A stretch of 64,000 bases of DNA from Candidatus Protistibacter heckmannii. Its GTDB lineage: Bacteria > Pseudomonadota > Gammaproteobacteria > Burkholderiales > Burkholderiaceae. The position numbers and the translations under genes were made by a program. Below, piece after piece: positions 19,496 to 30,026 of the stretch. Every line of letters starts with the position of its first letter. The stretch's first letter is position 1. Below the pieces are notes generated by a model. The model saw nothing but the letters and a program-made list of their open reading frames with translations, was not told the origin of the DNA and ran no database searches. The stretch spans positions 124,001-188,000 of the forward strand of contig JALBVF010000001.1 of NCBI GenBank assembly GCA_025050535.1, read 5' to 3'.

Positions 19496-20545
19496 TTGCT
19501 GCAGGAAACTAGCCCCTCGCCCATCCGTGCCTTTATCGACGGCCTGCCAAAGGCCGAGCTGCATCTGCATATCGAAGGCACGCTGGAACCGGAAATGATC
19601 TTCGCGCTGGCGCAGCGCAACGGCGTGAAGCTGCCCTATGCCTCGATCGAGGCGCTGCGCGAGGCCTATGCCTTCACCAATCTGCAGTCCTTCCTCGACC
19701 TCTACTACGCCGGTGCGGCGGTGCTGATCACCGAGCAGGATTTCCACGACATGACTGCGGCCTATCTGCGCCGCGCCGCCGCCGACAAGGTGCGCCACGT
19801 GGAAATCATGTTCGATCCGCAGACCCACACCGAACGCGGCGTCGCCGTCGCCACCGTGTTCGCCGGCATCGCCAGCGCGATGCGCGAAGCCCGCGCGCAC
19901 GACGGCATGAGCGGCTATCTGATCCTCTCCTTCCTGCGCCACCTCTCCGAGGAAGACGCCTTCGCCACGCTCGAGGCCGCGCTGCCGCTGCGCGAGCAGT
20001 ACGCCGACCTGTGGCTCGCCGTTGGCCTGGACTCTTCCGAGGTGGGCAATCCGCCGGAGAAATTTGCGCGCATCTACGCGCGCTGCAAGGAACTGGGTTT
20101 TCACCTCACCGCGCACGCCGGCGAGGAAGGCCCTCCGCCCTACGTCACCGGCGCGCTCGACACGCTGCGCGTGGAGCGCATCGACCACGGCATCCGCGCG
20201 GAGCAGGACCCCAAGCTGCTCAAGCGCTTGGCCCGCCAGCGCACGCCGCTGACCGTCTGCCCGCTGTCCAACCTCAAGCTCAAGACCATCGAGAAGATGG
20301 AGGACCACAACCTCGCCCGCCTGCTGCGTCAAGGCCTGGCGGTCACGGTCAACTCCGACGATCCGGCCTACTTCGGCGGCTACGTCAACGACAACTACGA
20401 AGCCGTCGCCAAGGCCCTGGGCATCGACGAGGCGGACTGCCTCGCGCTCGCCCGCAACAGCATCACCGGCAGCTTCCTCGACACGGCGGCGCAGGCCCGG
20501 CTGCTGGTGGAAATCGAAGACTACGCCCTGTCCAGGGGCCACTGA
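19496..20545 (+). CDS. Adenine/adenosine deaminase
   Basis: A zinc-dependent deaminase of the adenosine deaminase family, about 349 aa. Metal and catalytic motifs are all present: AELHLHIEGTLEPE near the N-terminus, HAGEEGPPP, RIDHGIRA, CPLSNLKL and VNSDDPAYFGGY. The combination GTLEPEMIFALAQRN, FLDLYYAGA and GLDSSEVGNPPEKF matches what I recall of the bacterial adenine deaminase branch (e.g. of Pseudomonas) better than classical Add, so the substrate may be adenine rather than adenosine. The start is taken as TTG 19496, with AGGAAA just upstream and 13 nt after the xdhC stop. No lesion is seen. Its 3' end abuts the truncated guaD. Confidence 0.82.
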   Translation: MLQETSPSPIRAFIDGLPKAELHLHIEGTLEPEMIFALAQRNGVKLPYASIEALREAYAFTNLQSFLDLYYAGAAVLITEQDFHDMTAAYLRRAAADKVRHVEIMFDPQTHTERGVAVATVFAGIASAMREARAHDGMSGYLILSFLRHLSEEDAFATLEAALPLREQYADLWLAVGLDSSEVGNPPEKFARIYARCKELGFHLTAHAGEEGPPPYVTGALDTLRVERIDHGIRAEQDPKLLKRLARQRTPLTVCPLSNLKLKTIEKMEDHNLARLLRQGLAVTVNSDDPAYFGGYVNDNYEAVAKALGIDEADCLALARNSITGSFLDTAAQARLLVEIEDYALSRGH

Positions 20546-21761
20546 TGGCCTGCTCGTCGTCAGGAACGGCAAGATTTCCGCCGCCGGCCCCTATTCCGAA
20601 CTCGCCGCCACGCTGCCTGCCGGAACGATCGTGGAAGACCTCGGCGGCAAGCTGCTGATGCCGGGCATGATCGACGCCCACGTCCACTATCCGCAGACCG
20701 ACATCATCGCCTCGCCGGCCTCCGGCCTGCTGCCCTGGCTCAACACCTACACCTTCCCCGAGGAAGGCTGCTTCGACGATCCGGAATACGCCACCGAGGT
20801 CGCTGGCTTCTTCCTCGACACGCTGCTGGCTGGCGGAACGACCACGGCCGCCGTCTACTGCACCGTGCATCCGCAGTCGGCCGACGCCTTCTTCGCGCAG
20901 AGCGAGAAGCGCAACATGCGCATGATCGCCGGCAAGGTCATGATGGACCGGCATGCGCCCGACTTCCTGCTCGACACCGCCGAGAGCGTCGCGGCGCAGA
21001 GCGAGACGCTGATCCAGCGCTGGCACGGCAAAGGCCGCCAGCTCTACGCGCTCATGCCGCGCTTCGCGCCCACCTCCACCGACGCCCAGCTGCGTCTGAC
21101 CGGCGAACTCGCCGCGGCCTATCCCGACGTCTTTATCCAGAGCCACGTGGCGGAAAACCGCGACGAGATCAAATGGGCGCTGGAGCTCTTCCCCGGAAGC
21201 CGCAGCTATCTCGACGTCTACGAACGCTTCGGCCTGCTGCGCGAGCGCGCCGTCTACGGCCACGGCATCTGGTTCGAAGACGAGGACTGCCAGCGCATGG
21301 TGCAGACCGGCGCCGTCGCCGCGCTCTGCCCAACCTCGAATCGCTTCCTCGGCAGCGGCCTGTTCGACTTCCTCGGCGCGGACAAGGCGCGCATGCCGCT
21401 GGCGATGGCCACCGACATGGGCGGCGGCACCAGCTTCTCGCTGCTGCAGACGATGAACGAGCTGCACAAGGTGGCGCGCATGGGCGGCACCCATCTGAGC
21501 GTCGTGCGCATGTTCTACCTGGCGACCCTGGGCGGCGCCCGCGCGCTCAAGCTCGACGGCATGATCGGCTCCTTCGCCCCCGGCATGGAGGCCGACTTCA
21601 TCGCCCTGGATCCGCAGGCCACGCCCCTGCTCGCGCGCCGCATCGCGCGCACCGGGACGCTCGAGGAGCTGCTCTTCGCCTATGCCATGCTCGGCGGCGC
21701 GCAGGCCGTCGGTGGCACCTGGATCGCCGGCAAGCGCTTCGTCCCGCGCGGCGCGTCCTGA
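20541..21761 (+). pseudogene. guaD: Guanine deaminase, 5'-truncated
   Basis: GuaD converts guanine to xanthine. The amidohydrolase core is complete and uninterrupted: PGMIDAHVHYPQTD, TFPEEGCFDDP, GGTTTAAVYCTVH, VMMDRHAPDFL, SHVAEN, YGHGIWFEDED, CPTSNRFLGSG and ATDMGGGTSFSLL, ending at 21761. At the 5' end the frame enters from inside the deaminase gene as TDGLLVVRNGKISAAGPYSE, with no start codon. The ATG at 20545 is in another frame. Roughly the first 30 residues and the intergenic region have been deleted, fusing the site to the end of the preceding gene. Translation could only begin at a rare or internal codon. Confidence 0.82.
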
Positions 21762-21843
21762 GCCCACCGGCCCATCCCGCCCACCGGCGCTAGAATGGAG
21801 GGCGGCGGCGCATGGCGCGCCGCCAAACCAAGAGGCAAGACGC

Positions 21844-23239
21844 ATGGCGCACGGCACACAGCCCGGCCCGGCCAACACCGGTCGCACCGAGAAAGACAGC
21901 TTCGGCGAGATCCAGGTCCCGGCGGACCGCCTCTGGGGCGCGCAGACCTAGCGCTCGCTCGAACACTTCCACATCTCCACCGAACGCCTGCCCGAGGAGC
22001 TGATCCTGGCGCTGGCCGCGGTCAAGCGCGCCTGCGCCACGGCCAACCGCGACCTTGGCCTGCTCGCGCCCGCCAGGGCTGAGCCATCCTTCAGGCTGCC
22101 GACGAAGTCCTCACCGGCGCGCATCCCGGCGAATTCCCGCTCTCGGTCTGGCAGACCGGATCGGGCACGCAGAGCAACATGAACATGAACGAGGTGCTCG
22201 CCAACCGCGCCTCGGAAATCCTCGGCGGCGAACGCGGCATGCAGCGCCGCGTGCATCCGAACGACGACGTGAACATGGGCCAGTCGTCCAACGACATCTT
22301 CCCCACCGCGATGCACGTCACCGCCGCGCTGGCCGTCACGCGCTGCGCAGCCTGCGCAACACACTGCCGGCCAAGGCCGAGGCCTTCGCCGGCATGGTCA
22401 AGATCGCCCGCACCCATCTGCAGGACGCCACGCCGCTGACCCTGGGCCAGGAGTTCTCCGGCTACGTCGCCCAGCTCAACATGGCCGAGGCCGCCCTGTC
22501 CTTCGCCCTGCCGCCGCTGCATGAGCTGGCCGCCGGCGGCACCGCCATGGGCACCGGCCGAACACGCATCCGGAATTCGTCGTGCGCGTCGCCGCCGAGC
22601 TGGTGCGCACGACGGGCTCGCCCTTCGCCAGCGCGCCGAACAAATTCGCCGCCCTGGTCCGCGCGCACGGCGCGCTCAAGACCCTAGCCACGGCGCTGAT
22701 GAAGATCGCCAACGACGTGCGCTGGCTGGCCTCCGGCCCGCGCTCGGGCCTGAGCGAGATCCGCATCCCCGAAAACGAGCCGGGCAGCTCGATCATGCCG
22801 GGCAAGGTCAACCCAACGCAGTGCGAGGCGCTGACCATGCTCTGCTGCCAGGTGATGGGCAACGACGTGGCGCTGTCGATCGGCGGCGCCTCTGGCAATT
22901 TCGAGTTCAACGTCTTCAAGCCGATGATCGCCCACAACTTCCTGCAAAGCGTGCGCCATGCTGGCCGAGAGCATGGAGAGCTTCGAGACGCATTGCGCGG
23001 TGGGCATCGAGGCCTACGGCAAGCGAATCGGAGAACTGATGGAGCGCTCCCTGATGCTTGTGGCGGCGCTCGCGCTGCATATCTGCTACGACAAGGCCGC
23101 CGCCATCGCCAAGAAGGCCCACCACGACGGCACGACGCTCAAGGAGGTCGCCCTGGCGCTGGGCTACGTCGGCGCTGAAGATTTAGACCGCTGGGTGCGG
23201 CCGCAGGACATGATCGCGCCGGCGGCGCCGAAGCTCTGA
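21844..23239 (+). pseudogene. fumC: Class II fumarase FumC, multiple lesions
   Basis: FumC hydrates fumarate to malate. From ATG 21844 the N-terminus KDSFGEIQVPADRLWGAQT runs into a TAG (21949-21951) where relatives have Gln. Recognisable blocks follow in shifting frames: [67 protein letters not shown], the signature [15 protein letters not shown], then [16 protein letters not shown] and the C-terminus to 23239. Frame breaks lie near 22080, 22340, 22560 and 22955. The catalytic motifs remain legible but the gene cannot be expressed. Whether another fumarase exists elsewhere in the genome cannot be seen. Confidence 0.88.
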
Positions 23240-23317
23240 GCCTGAAGTGAGCGGGCCCCCGCCGCGCGGACGGCCCGATGACACCGCTTCGGGAAGGTCG
23301 CGCGGCCCTCCCGCCCC

Positions 23318-24769
23318 TCAATGATCGGACTGCTTGGCCGCTTCCACCGCAGCATGCCGGTCGGCCCGGCCCCCGTTGAAATACAGGTTGAGCAGCACCG
23401 CCGCGACTGCGGCCAGCAGGATATCGCTCTCGAGCAGGGGATGCAGGGACTTGGCCATGTGCTGGCTCCAGCTCGGCGCGACGAGTGGCAGCACGCTGAA
23501 GCTCACCGAGATGGCGATGACGTAGAGGTTGTAGCGGTTGCCCTTGAAGTCCACGGTGCTCAGGATGCGGATGCCGGTCGCAGCGACCATGCCGAACATC
23601 ACCAGCCACGCGCCGCCGAGCACGAACTGCGGAATCGACTCCACCAGCGAACCCATCCTCGTGATCAGGCCGATGACGATCAGGATCACGCCGCCGGCCG
23701 CGCACACGAAGCGGCTGCGCACACCGGTGATGCCCACCAGGCCGACGTTCTGCGAGAACGAGGTGTATGGGAAGGTGTTGAAGATGCCGCCGATCAGGGT
23801 GCCCAGACCGCCGGTGCTCAGGCCGGCGGTCAGCTCCTTTTTGCTGATCTCCTTGCCAGTCATCTCGCCCAGCGCGAGAAACATGCCGGTGGATTCGATC
23901 ATCACCAGGCTCATGGTGAGGATGAGCACCGGGTCGAAGACCGGCGCGCCGAAGCTGAAGGGCGTGACGAAATCGAACCAGTGGGCCTTGGTGACCTTGT
24001 CGAAATTCATCTTGCCGGTCAGCAGCGCGACGACGACGCCCACCGCGATGCCGAGCAGCATGGCGATGTTGGCGGCGAAGCCCTTGGCGTAGCGCGTGAT
24101 GAGCAGGATGGCGGCGAGCACCAGCAGCACCATGCCCAGGTTTTCCAGCGAACCGTAGGCGGGGTTATTGATCATGGGCGCGGGCCCGGCGGGCAGCGCC
24201 GCGCCGGCGGCCTTGGCGGTCTCCACCGTCTTGGCGAACGCGGGATCGGGAATCTGCGCGAGATTGGGTGGGCCGTTCATCGCCTAGCCGATGCCAACGC
24301 GCATCAGGCTCACGCCGATCACCAGGATCACCGTGCCGATGACCACCGGCGGGAAAAAATTGAGCAGCCGGCCGATGACCGGTGCGATCAGCATGGCGAC
24401 GATGCCCGCGCCGATGATGGCGCCAAAAATCATGCGCGCCCCGTCCACACCAGGCATGGCGTTAGCCATGGCCACCATCGGCCCGACCGCGGCGAAGGTC
24501 ACGACCATCATAACCGGCAGGCGGATGCCGAAGAAGCGAACCAGGCCCATGGACTGGATCAGGGTGACCAGGCCGCAGCAGAAGAGGTCCGCCGAAATCA
24601 GCATCGCCACCTGCTCGGGCTCGAGCTTGAGCGCGCGGCCGACGATCAGCGGCACCGCGACCGCGCCGGCGTACATCACCAGGACATGCTGCAGACCCAG
24701 GGTGGCGAGCCGCCCTCCCGGGATTTTCTCGTCGACCGCCGGCACTTCCGCTGAATGCTCCGTCTTCAC
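23318..24769 (-). pseudogene. NCS2 family xanthine/uracil permease, one nonsense codon
   Basis: A nucleobase:cation symporter-2 protein, which would take up xanthine, urate or uracil across the inner membrane. From ATG 24769 the N-terminal helices (LGLQHVLVMYAGAVAVPLIVG) lead to MRVGIG, then a TAG at 24284-24286. The same frame continues AMNGPPNLAQIP and reads clean to 23318, including the family signature SQNVGLVGITGVRSR. In relatives the stop position is typically Trp (VGINWA-like), so a TGG to TAG change is likely. Apart from this one codon the gene looks intact, suggesting a very recent mutation, readthrough or a sequence error. It faces fumC convergently. Confidence 0.85.
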
Positions 24770-24823
24770 TGTCTGTCTCCTTTCTGGTTTTGTACAGCTA
24801 CGGACTGGGGGAATGCGGATGCG

Positions 24824-26117
24824 CTAGCCGCAGAGCAAGTCTCCCAGCGTGAGCGCGATGACCTTGGTGGCCTTCTCCAGATCGGAGAGGCGCAGATTTT
24901 CGTCGGAATTGTGGCCGCGAGCTTCCATCAGGGTGCGTGGACCGGCGCCGTAGAGCACGGTGGGAATGTCGCGCTTGGTGTAGTGGCGCGCGTCGGTGTA
25001 GAGCGGCACGCCCTGCACGGCCTCGGCGTTGCGCTTGAGGATGCCGATCAGCTTCTCCGAGTCGGGCACTTCAATGAGCGGCTCGGCGAGGATTATGCGT
25101 TCGGTCTTGACGGAGATGCCGGGATAGGCGGCCACCGCCTTGTCGACGATGGCGCACAGTTCGCCCTCGGCATCGTAGCCCATTTCCTCGGGGATCATGC
25201 GGCAGTCGATGCGCAGCGTGACCAGATCGGGGACGACATTGGTGTTGATGCTGCCCTTGATCAGGCCGATGTTGAGCGTGGGCGTGTCGATGCCCGGCAC
25301 CTTGGAACGCTTGTTCTTGAACTGGGCGCGGAAGGCATAGAGCGCGGCGAGGATGCCGGTGGCGGCTTCGATGGCGTCCTCGCCCATGTGCGGCATGGCG
25401 GCTTGGCCCTGCTTGCCGCGCACCGTGACTTCGACGTGCAGGCAGCCGTTGTTCGAGGAGGTGATGCCGTAGGTGAAGCCGGCGGAGATGGCGTAGTCTT
25501 GCTTGGAGAGGCCTTGATCGAGAATCCACTTGGGGCCGATGTCACCGCCGGCTTCCTCGTTGTAGGTGAACTGCAGCTCGACCGTGCCTTTCAGTCCGGC
25601 GCCAGCCTTCTCGGCGTCCATCAGGGCGAGCAGCGCACAGGTATAGGTGGCGAAGTCGGACTTGGACACGGCCACGCCGCGGCCATACATGACCTTGCCG
25701 CGCTCGGGATCGTCGACGATTTCGCCGCCGTAGGGATCGTGGGTCCAGCCCAGGCCGGGCGGCACCACGTCGCCGTGGGCGTTGAGCGCGACGGTCGTTC
25801 CGCCGCTGCCGAAGCGCTTGCGCACGATGAGATTCACGGCGCTGATCATGCCGTTGGCCTTGACTAGGTCGGCGGGCACGACATGCGCCTCGACCTCGAA
25901 GCCGAGCTGCTCGAGCAGCGTCTTGGCGCGCGCCATTCGGCGCGCAGTCGCCGGGCGGATTGTCGGAGGGTACCTTGACCAGTTCGACCAGGAAGGCGGA
26001 TTGGGCGGCTTGCTGCTTGACGAGCCAGGCAGAGAGATCAAAGGGAAATGGCGTCTGCGGGTGTCGTATCAATGCGGCCGTTGGATTGCCTTGGACTGCC
26101 CGGTACTTTTTAGACAA
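24824..26117 (-). pseudogene. M20-family deacylase/peptidase (ArgE/DapE-like), frameshifted near 5' end
   Basis: A zinc amidohydrolase of the M20/ArgE-DapE family. From ATG 26117 one frame gives FPFDLSAWLVKQQAAQSAFLVELVKVPSDNPPGDC. Near 25940 it shifts, and the rest continues as MARAKTLLEQLGFEVEAH, VALNAHGDVVPPG, YGRGVAVSKSDF, TYNEEAGGD, an intact dimerisation domain and LMEARGHNSDENLRL to 24824. All metal-ligand motifs lie downstream of the break. Its place between a purine permease and the allantoate amidohydrolase suggests a role on a ureide or amide intermediate, but the substrate cannot be read from sequence. Confidence 0.82.
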
Positions 26118-26162
26118 TTGCAGCTGCGCGGCAGGCGGATGCGCCGCGCAGGGTGTTCGAAT

Positions 26163-27173
26163 CTAGGCGAAGGACTCGACGAACATTGCGAACACCCGGG
26201 CCGCCGCCGCCGCGTCCTCGGCGGTCATGGTCTCGAGCGGATTGTGCGAGATGCTGCCGTTGCCGCAGCGCACGCTCGGAGCGTCGAGGGGCTTTCGGGT
26301 GTTGATCTTGACCTTGCGGCGCGCGGCGATGGACTTGATCTCCTCGAGCACATCGGCGACGGCGGCCTGACGCTCGGCGTCCTCTCCGGCGCGGATGTCG
26401 ATGGAGAGCACGGCCTTGCCGGGCACGACGTTGGTGGCGCCGTTGGGCACGCCGAGCTGGCCGACGGTGCCGACCAGGCAGGCCTTGCCGCTGCAGCGCT
26501 TCGCGACGGCGAGGACGATCTCGGCGGCGGCCGCCGCGGCGTCCTGGTGCATGTTCATGGGCGTGGTGCCGGCGTGGCCAGCCATGCCATCTACTTCGAC
26601 CATCAGGCGCGTGGCGCCGCTGATCGCGGTGACGATGCCCAGCGGCAGGCTGTTGCGCAGCAGGATGGGGCCCTGCTCGATATGCACTTCGACGAAGGTC
26701 TTCACTTCCTGGCAGCGGTAGGTGGCGGCGGGGATGTCGGCATGCGTGAGCGGCTTGCCGTCCTGGCTCAGGCCGGCCGTGTCGATGGCCTGGCGCATGC
26801 TCACGCCGTCCTCGTCGAGATTGTCGAGCACGGATGTATCGAAGGTGCCGGCGAGGGTGCGGCTGTCGAGCAGCGTGGCCTTGAAACGCACGCCCTCCTC
26901 CTCCGCGAAGCCAATGACTTCGATGGCCAAGGGGAAGCGCCGGCCGGCCTTGCTCCAGGCGTCGATGCAGGTGATGGGCAGCAGCACGCCGAGGTTGCCG
27001 TCGTAGATGCCGGCGTTGCGCACGGTGTCGAAATGCGAGCCGGTGAGCAGCGCGGGCGCGCCGGGCTGGGTGGATTCATAGCGGCCGATGACGTTGCCGG
27101 CCGCGCGCATCCATGCGGTGAGGCGCTGCGCCGCGGCATGGTGGGCCGCGGTCAGATAGGTGCGCGTCATCAT
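26163..27173 (-). pseudogene. Allantoate amidohydrolase/ureidase remnant, deleted at both ends and internally but still open
   Basis: Resembles allantoate amidohydrolases of the M20 family (AllC/HyuC type). TRTYLTAAHHAAAQRL, LLTGSHFDTV, YDGNLGVLLPI, GFAEEEGVRF, VHIEQGPIL, GMAGHAGTTPM, GATNVVPG and SHNPLETMTAED are present. About 336 aa are encoded against roughly 410 usual. The N-terminal segment is missing. Near the C-terminus APSVRC joins directly to GNGSISHNP, omitting the family's SGAGHDA segment and an active-site histidine. Relatives carry VRC at both edges of that gap, which fits a deletion between short direct repeats. The frame survived, but activity is unlikely. Confidence 0.75.
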
Positions 27174-27341
27174 GTCCGGCGCCTCGGAGTCGGCGGCGCG
27201 CGCGCGTCGGCCATAATGCGTTCGCCGACGCCGCGCCAGTCGCCTTCGGTCCTTGCTGTCTGAGTCAGGTCGCTAGTCTACCGTGACTGCGGCGCCGGCC
27301 CGGCGTTTATCCCGCCGATCCCGTGTGTTCGCTTCGGGCCG

Positions 27342-28531
27342 CTATTGCGTCTTCGCGCCGGCCTCGTACCAAGCGCCGAGCACCGCGTGCTCCTCGTCGG
27401 TGATGTTGGTGATGTTGCCAATCGGCATGGCCTTCTGCTGCACGGCCTGCTGATAGATTTTCAGCGCGTTCTGTGCGACGGCGTCTTTGCTGTCGAGGAG
27501 CACGCCCTTGGGCGCCTCGGGCATCAGCGTGGGCTTGGCGGCGTGGCATTGCACGCAGCGCGCCTGCAGCACCTTCTCCACCGCGGCGAAGTAGACCTTG
27601 GTGCCTTCGGGAGCGGCGGCGCGATCCACACGGCCACGGCCAGGATCAGCACGCAGCCGGCGATGGGATAGCCGATCTGGTTCTTGCCCTTGTGGCGCAG
27701 CAGGAAGTATTCGCGGATCAGCACGCCGGCGGCCATCAGCACGATCAGCACCAGCTAGTTCTGCGGATGCGAATAGGTCATGCTGTAGCGGTTGGAGAGC
27801 ATCACCAGCAGCATGGGCAGCGTGAAATAGGTGTTGTGCACGCTGCGCTGCTTGCCGCGCATGCCGTGGATGGGGTCGGGCGTCTCGCCCGCGCGCATCG
27901 CCGTGACCATCTTGCGCTGGCCGGGGATGATCCACATGGCGACGTTGGCGCTCACGATGGTGGCGATCATCGCGCCGACGATCAGGAAGGCGCTTCAGCA
28001 CGAGAAGATATGGCAGGCGGCATAGACGGCGACGACGATCCAGACCGAGGTCAGAACGCCGACGATCCTGTCATCCGAGCCGTCCTTGCGCTCGCCGAAG
28101 CGGCGGCAGATCTGGTCGTAGACGATCCAGCCGGCGATCAGGAAGCCGAGGGCGGCGAGCACGGCGGTCGTCGCCGTCATCGGGAACGCATTCTTGTCGA
28201 CAAGATAGGTGCCGGCGTTCCACAGATAGAGCACGGTGAACAGCGCGAAGCCGGTCATCCACGTGAAGTACGCCTCCCAATAGAACCAGTGCAGATGCTC
28301 GGGCAGGAATTTCGGCGCGGTCAGGTACTTCTGCGGGTTGTAGAAGCCGCCGCCGTGCACCGCCCAGAGTTCGCCGCCGACGCCCTTGTCGAGCAGCTCC
28401 TGGTTGTCCGGACGGACCAGGCTGTTGTCTAGCCAGACGAAGTAGAAGGACGAGCCGATCCAGGCGATCGCTGTGATGACGTTGGCCCAGCGCAGCAGCA
28501 GATTGGCCCATCCGAGGAGATAGCCTTCCAT
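27342..28531 (-). pseudogene. puuD: Urate hydroxylase PuuD (membrane, cytochrome c domain), multiple lesions
   Basis: PuuD oxidises urate to 5-hydroxyisourate with electrons passing to a C-terminal cytochrome c domain. From ATG 28531, MEGYLLGWANLLLRWANVITAIAWIGSSFYFVWLDN and the following helices are typical. Lesions: in-frame TGA (27995-27997) in the AACHIFS region; in-frame TAG (27752-27754) where NWLVLI is expected (Trp to stop); a frameshift/deletion near 27610. The C-terminal haem motif CVQCHAAKP and AMPIGNITNITDEEHAVLGAWYEAG are intact to 27342. The gene begins 2 nt after uraH ends, so the two were co-translated. Confidence 0.88.
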
Positions 28532-28533
28532 GC

Positions 28534-28887
28534 TCAGCTCCCCCGGCAGGTGGAATAGGCCCAAGGGGAGACCAGCAGGGGCACATGGTAGTGTTGTTGC
28601 TGATTCGCAACACCAAAACGCAAAGTCACGCGGGTCAAAAAGCTCGGCTCGGGCAGTTTTTGCCCCAGCTTGGTGAAATATTCGTCAACGGAAAAGTCCA
28701 GCTCATAAAGTCCGGGTTTTAACGAATTCCCGTCGAGCAGGGGATGGTCGCAACGGCCGTCGGAATTGGTCTCGCCCTCGAACAGCAGCGTCTTCTGGTC
28801 GCCCTCCAGTCGGTACAGCCAGAGCTTCATGCCCTGCGCCGGCCTGCCATTGGCCGTGTCCAGAACATGCGTCGTCAATTCACTCAT
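28534..28887 (-). CDS. uraH: 5-hydroxyisourate hydrolase (transthyretin-like), signature Tyr replaced
   Basis: UraH hydrolyses 5-hydroxyisourate, the product of urate oxidation. The 117-aa protein has the family N-terminus LTTHVLDTANGRPAQGM, the central GETNSDGRCDHPLL motif and HYHVPLLVSPWAYST. The C-terminal hallmark tetrapeptide, normally YRGS, is CRGS here (codon TGC, TAC expected). That residue lines the active site, so the enzyme is probably impaired although the frame is perfect. It overlaps neither neighbour: puuD follows after 2 nt, in the order substrate oxidase and product hydrolase would share. Confidence 0.88.
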   Translation of the reverse strand: MSELTTHVLDTANGRPAQGMKLWLYRLEGDQKTLLFEGETNSDGRCDHPLLDGNSLKPGLYELDFSVDEYFTKLGQKLPEPSFLTRVTLRFGVANQQQHYHVPLLVSPWAYSTCRGS

Positions 28888-29038
28888 TTCTTCCCCATGA
28901 CTAATAAGAACGCATCATGACAGCAACCTCCATGTCGGAAAGGCTGCGCGGTATTCATACGGACAAGCCTCACTTCTAGATAGAAGAGTCCGCTCGACTT
29001 CGGCCGGGCGTCACCTCCCCGGACAGCAGGCCTCCTGC

Positions 29039-29848
29039 TCTGCGACAAACGTCCGGAGCAGTTGAAGATGGAATTTGCGCTCTGGACGCGAGGCGGGGTC
29101 ATGCTGTTCATCGAACAGGAATACGCGTTCAGACTCTCAATACGTGCGGTCGGAGACTACCTCAAGCGCTGGGGTTTCACGCCGAAAAAGCCGATCAAGC
29201 GCGCTTACGAACAGCGACCGGAGTCTGTCAAGCAGTGGATCGATCAGGAGTATCCGGCCATCGAGAAGCGTGCCAAGGCCGAAGGTGGCGAGATTCACTG
29301 GGGTGACGAAACCGCGTTGGTGAATACGGATGTTCGGGGCCGCAGTTATGCTCCCAAAGGGCAAACCCCGGTCACGATGGCGGTTAGAGGTACGCGACAG
29401 AAGCTGTCGATGATTTCCACGGTGACCAATCAGGGCAAGGCAAGCTGGATGATCATCGATGGTGCCTTTAACCACGAGAAGCTCATCGAGTTCTTCGAGG
29501 CGCTGGTGGCCGATGGCAAGCGCGCGGGAAAGAAAGTGTTCCTGATCCTCGACAACCTCGGCGTGCATCACTGCAAGCCGGTCAAGGCATGGCTTGCCGA
29601 GCACCAAGCCGACATCGAAGTCTTTTACCTGCCAAGCTACAGCCCGGAGCTCAATCTGGATGAGCGACTCAACGCCGACCTGAAGCATGTCATCAGCACA
29701 CGAGTCCCCGTCAGAACAAAGGCCAAATTGCACGCCGCAGCAAAGAACCACATGGCGTTCATCGAAACCCATCCCGAACGCGTGAAATCCTACTTCCAGG
29801 ATCCCCGCGTCAAATACGCCGCATGAAAACTTCTTAATGCCGGATCAA
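29039..29848 (+). mobile_element. IS630-family element, copy 3 (5'-truncated)
   Basis: Homology to the full copies begins abruptly at TCTGCGACAAACG (29039), inside the transposase gene. It runs to the right terminal repeat ending at 29848, followed by TA (29849-29850). The terminal repeat here is altered (TTCTTAATGCCGGATCAA rather than TTCTTCCTGCCGGATCAA). An open frame from TTG 29062 (or ATG 29068) to 29826 encodes about 254 residues including the whole DDE region ([27 protein letters not shown]). The N-terminal DNA-binding part is gone. There is no recognisable left end; the 151 bp between it and uraH should hold the uraH promoter. Confidence 0.88.
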
Positions 29849-29949
29849 TAGGGGGCATTGCTGGAGGCGCGAACTGTGTTTCACGAAAGTTCACAAGTCG
29901 CGGCCGTGACGGGGGAGAAAGTCCGGGTGTGATCAGGAAGCGCGGGACG

Positions 29950-29975
29950 AAAAAACCGCGGCCGAAGCCGCGGTT
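29950..29975 (-). terminator. Rho-independent terminator of the porin gene
   Basis: Read on the minus strand, the stem AACCGCGG-CTTCGG-CCGCGGTT is followed by TTTTTT. It lies about 50 nt downstream of the porin stop codon. Confidence 0.85.
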
Positions 29976-30026
29976 CGATCCGCAAGTCCGGACCGGGAGG
30001 AGAACCGGTCCGGAATGCGAGCCTGC

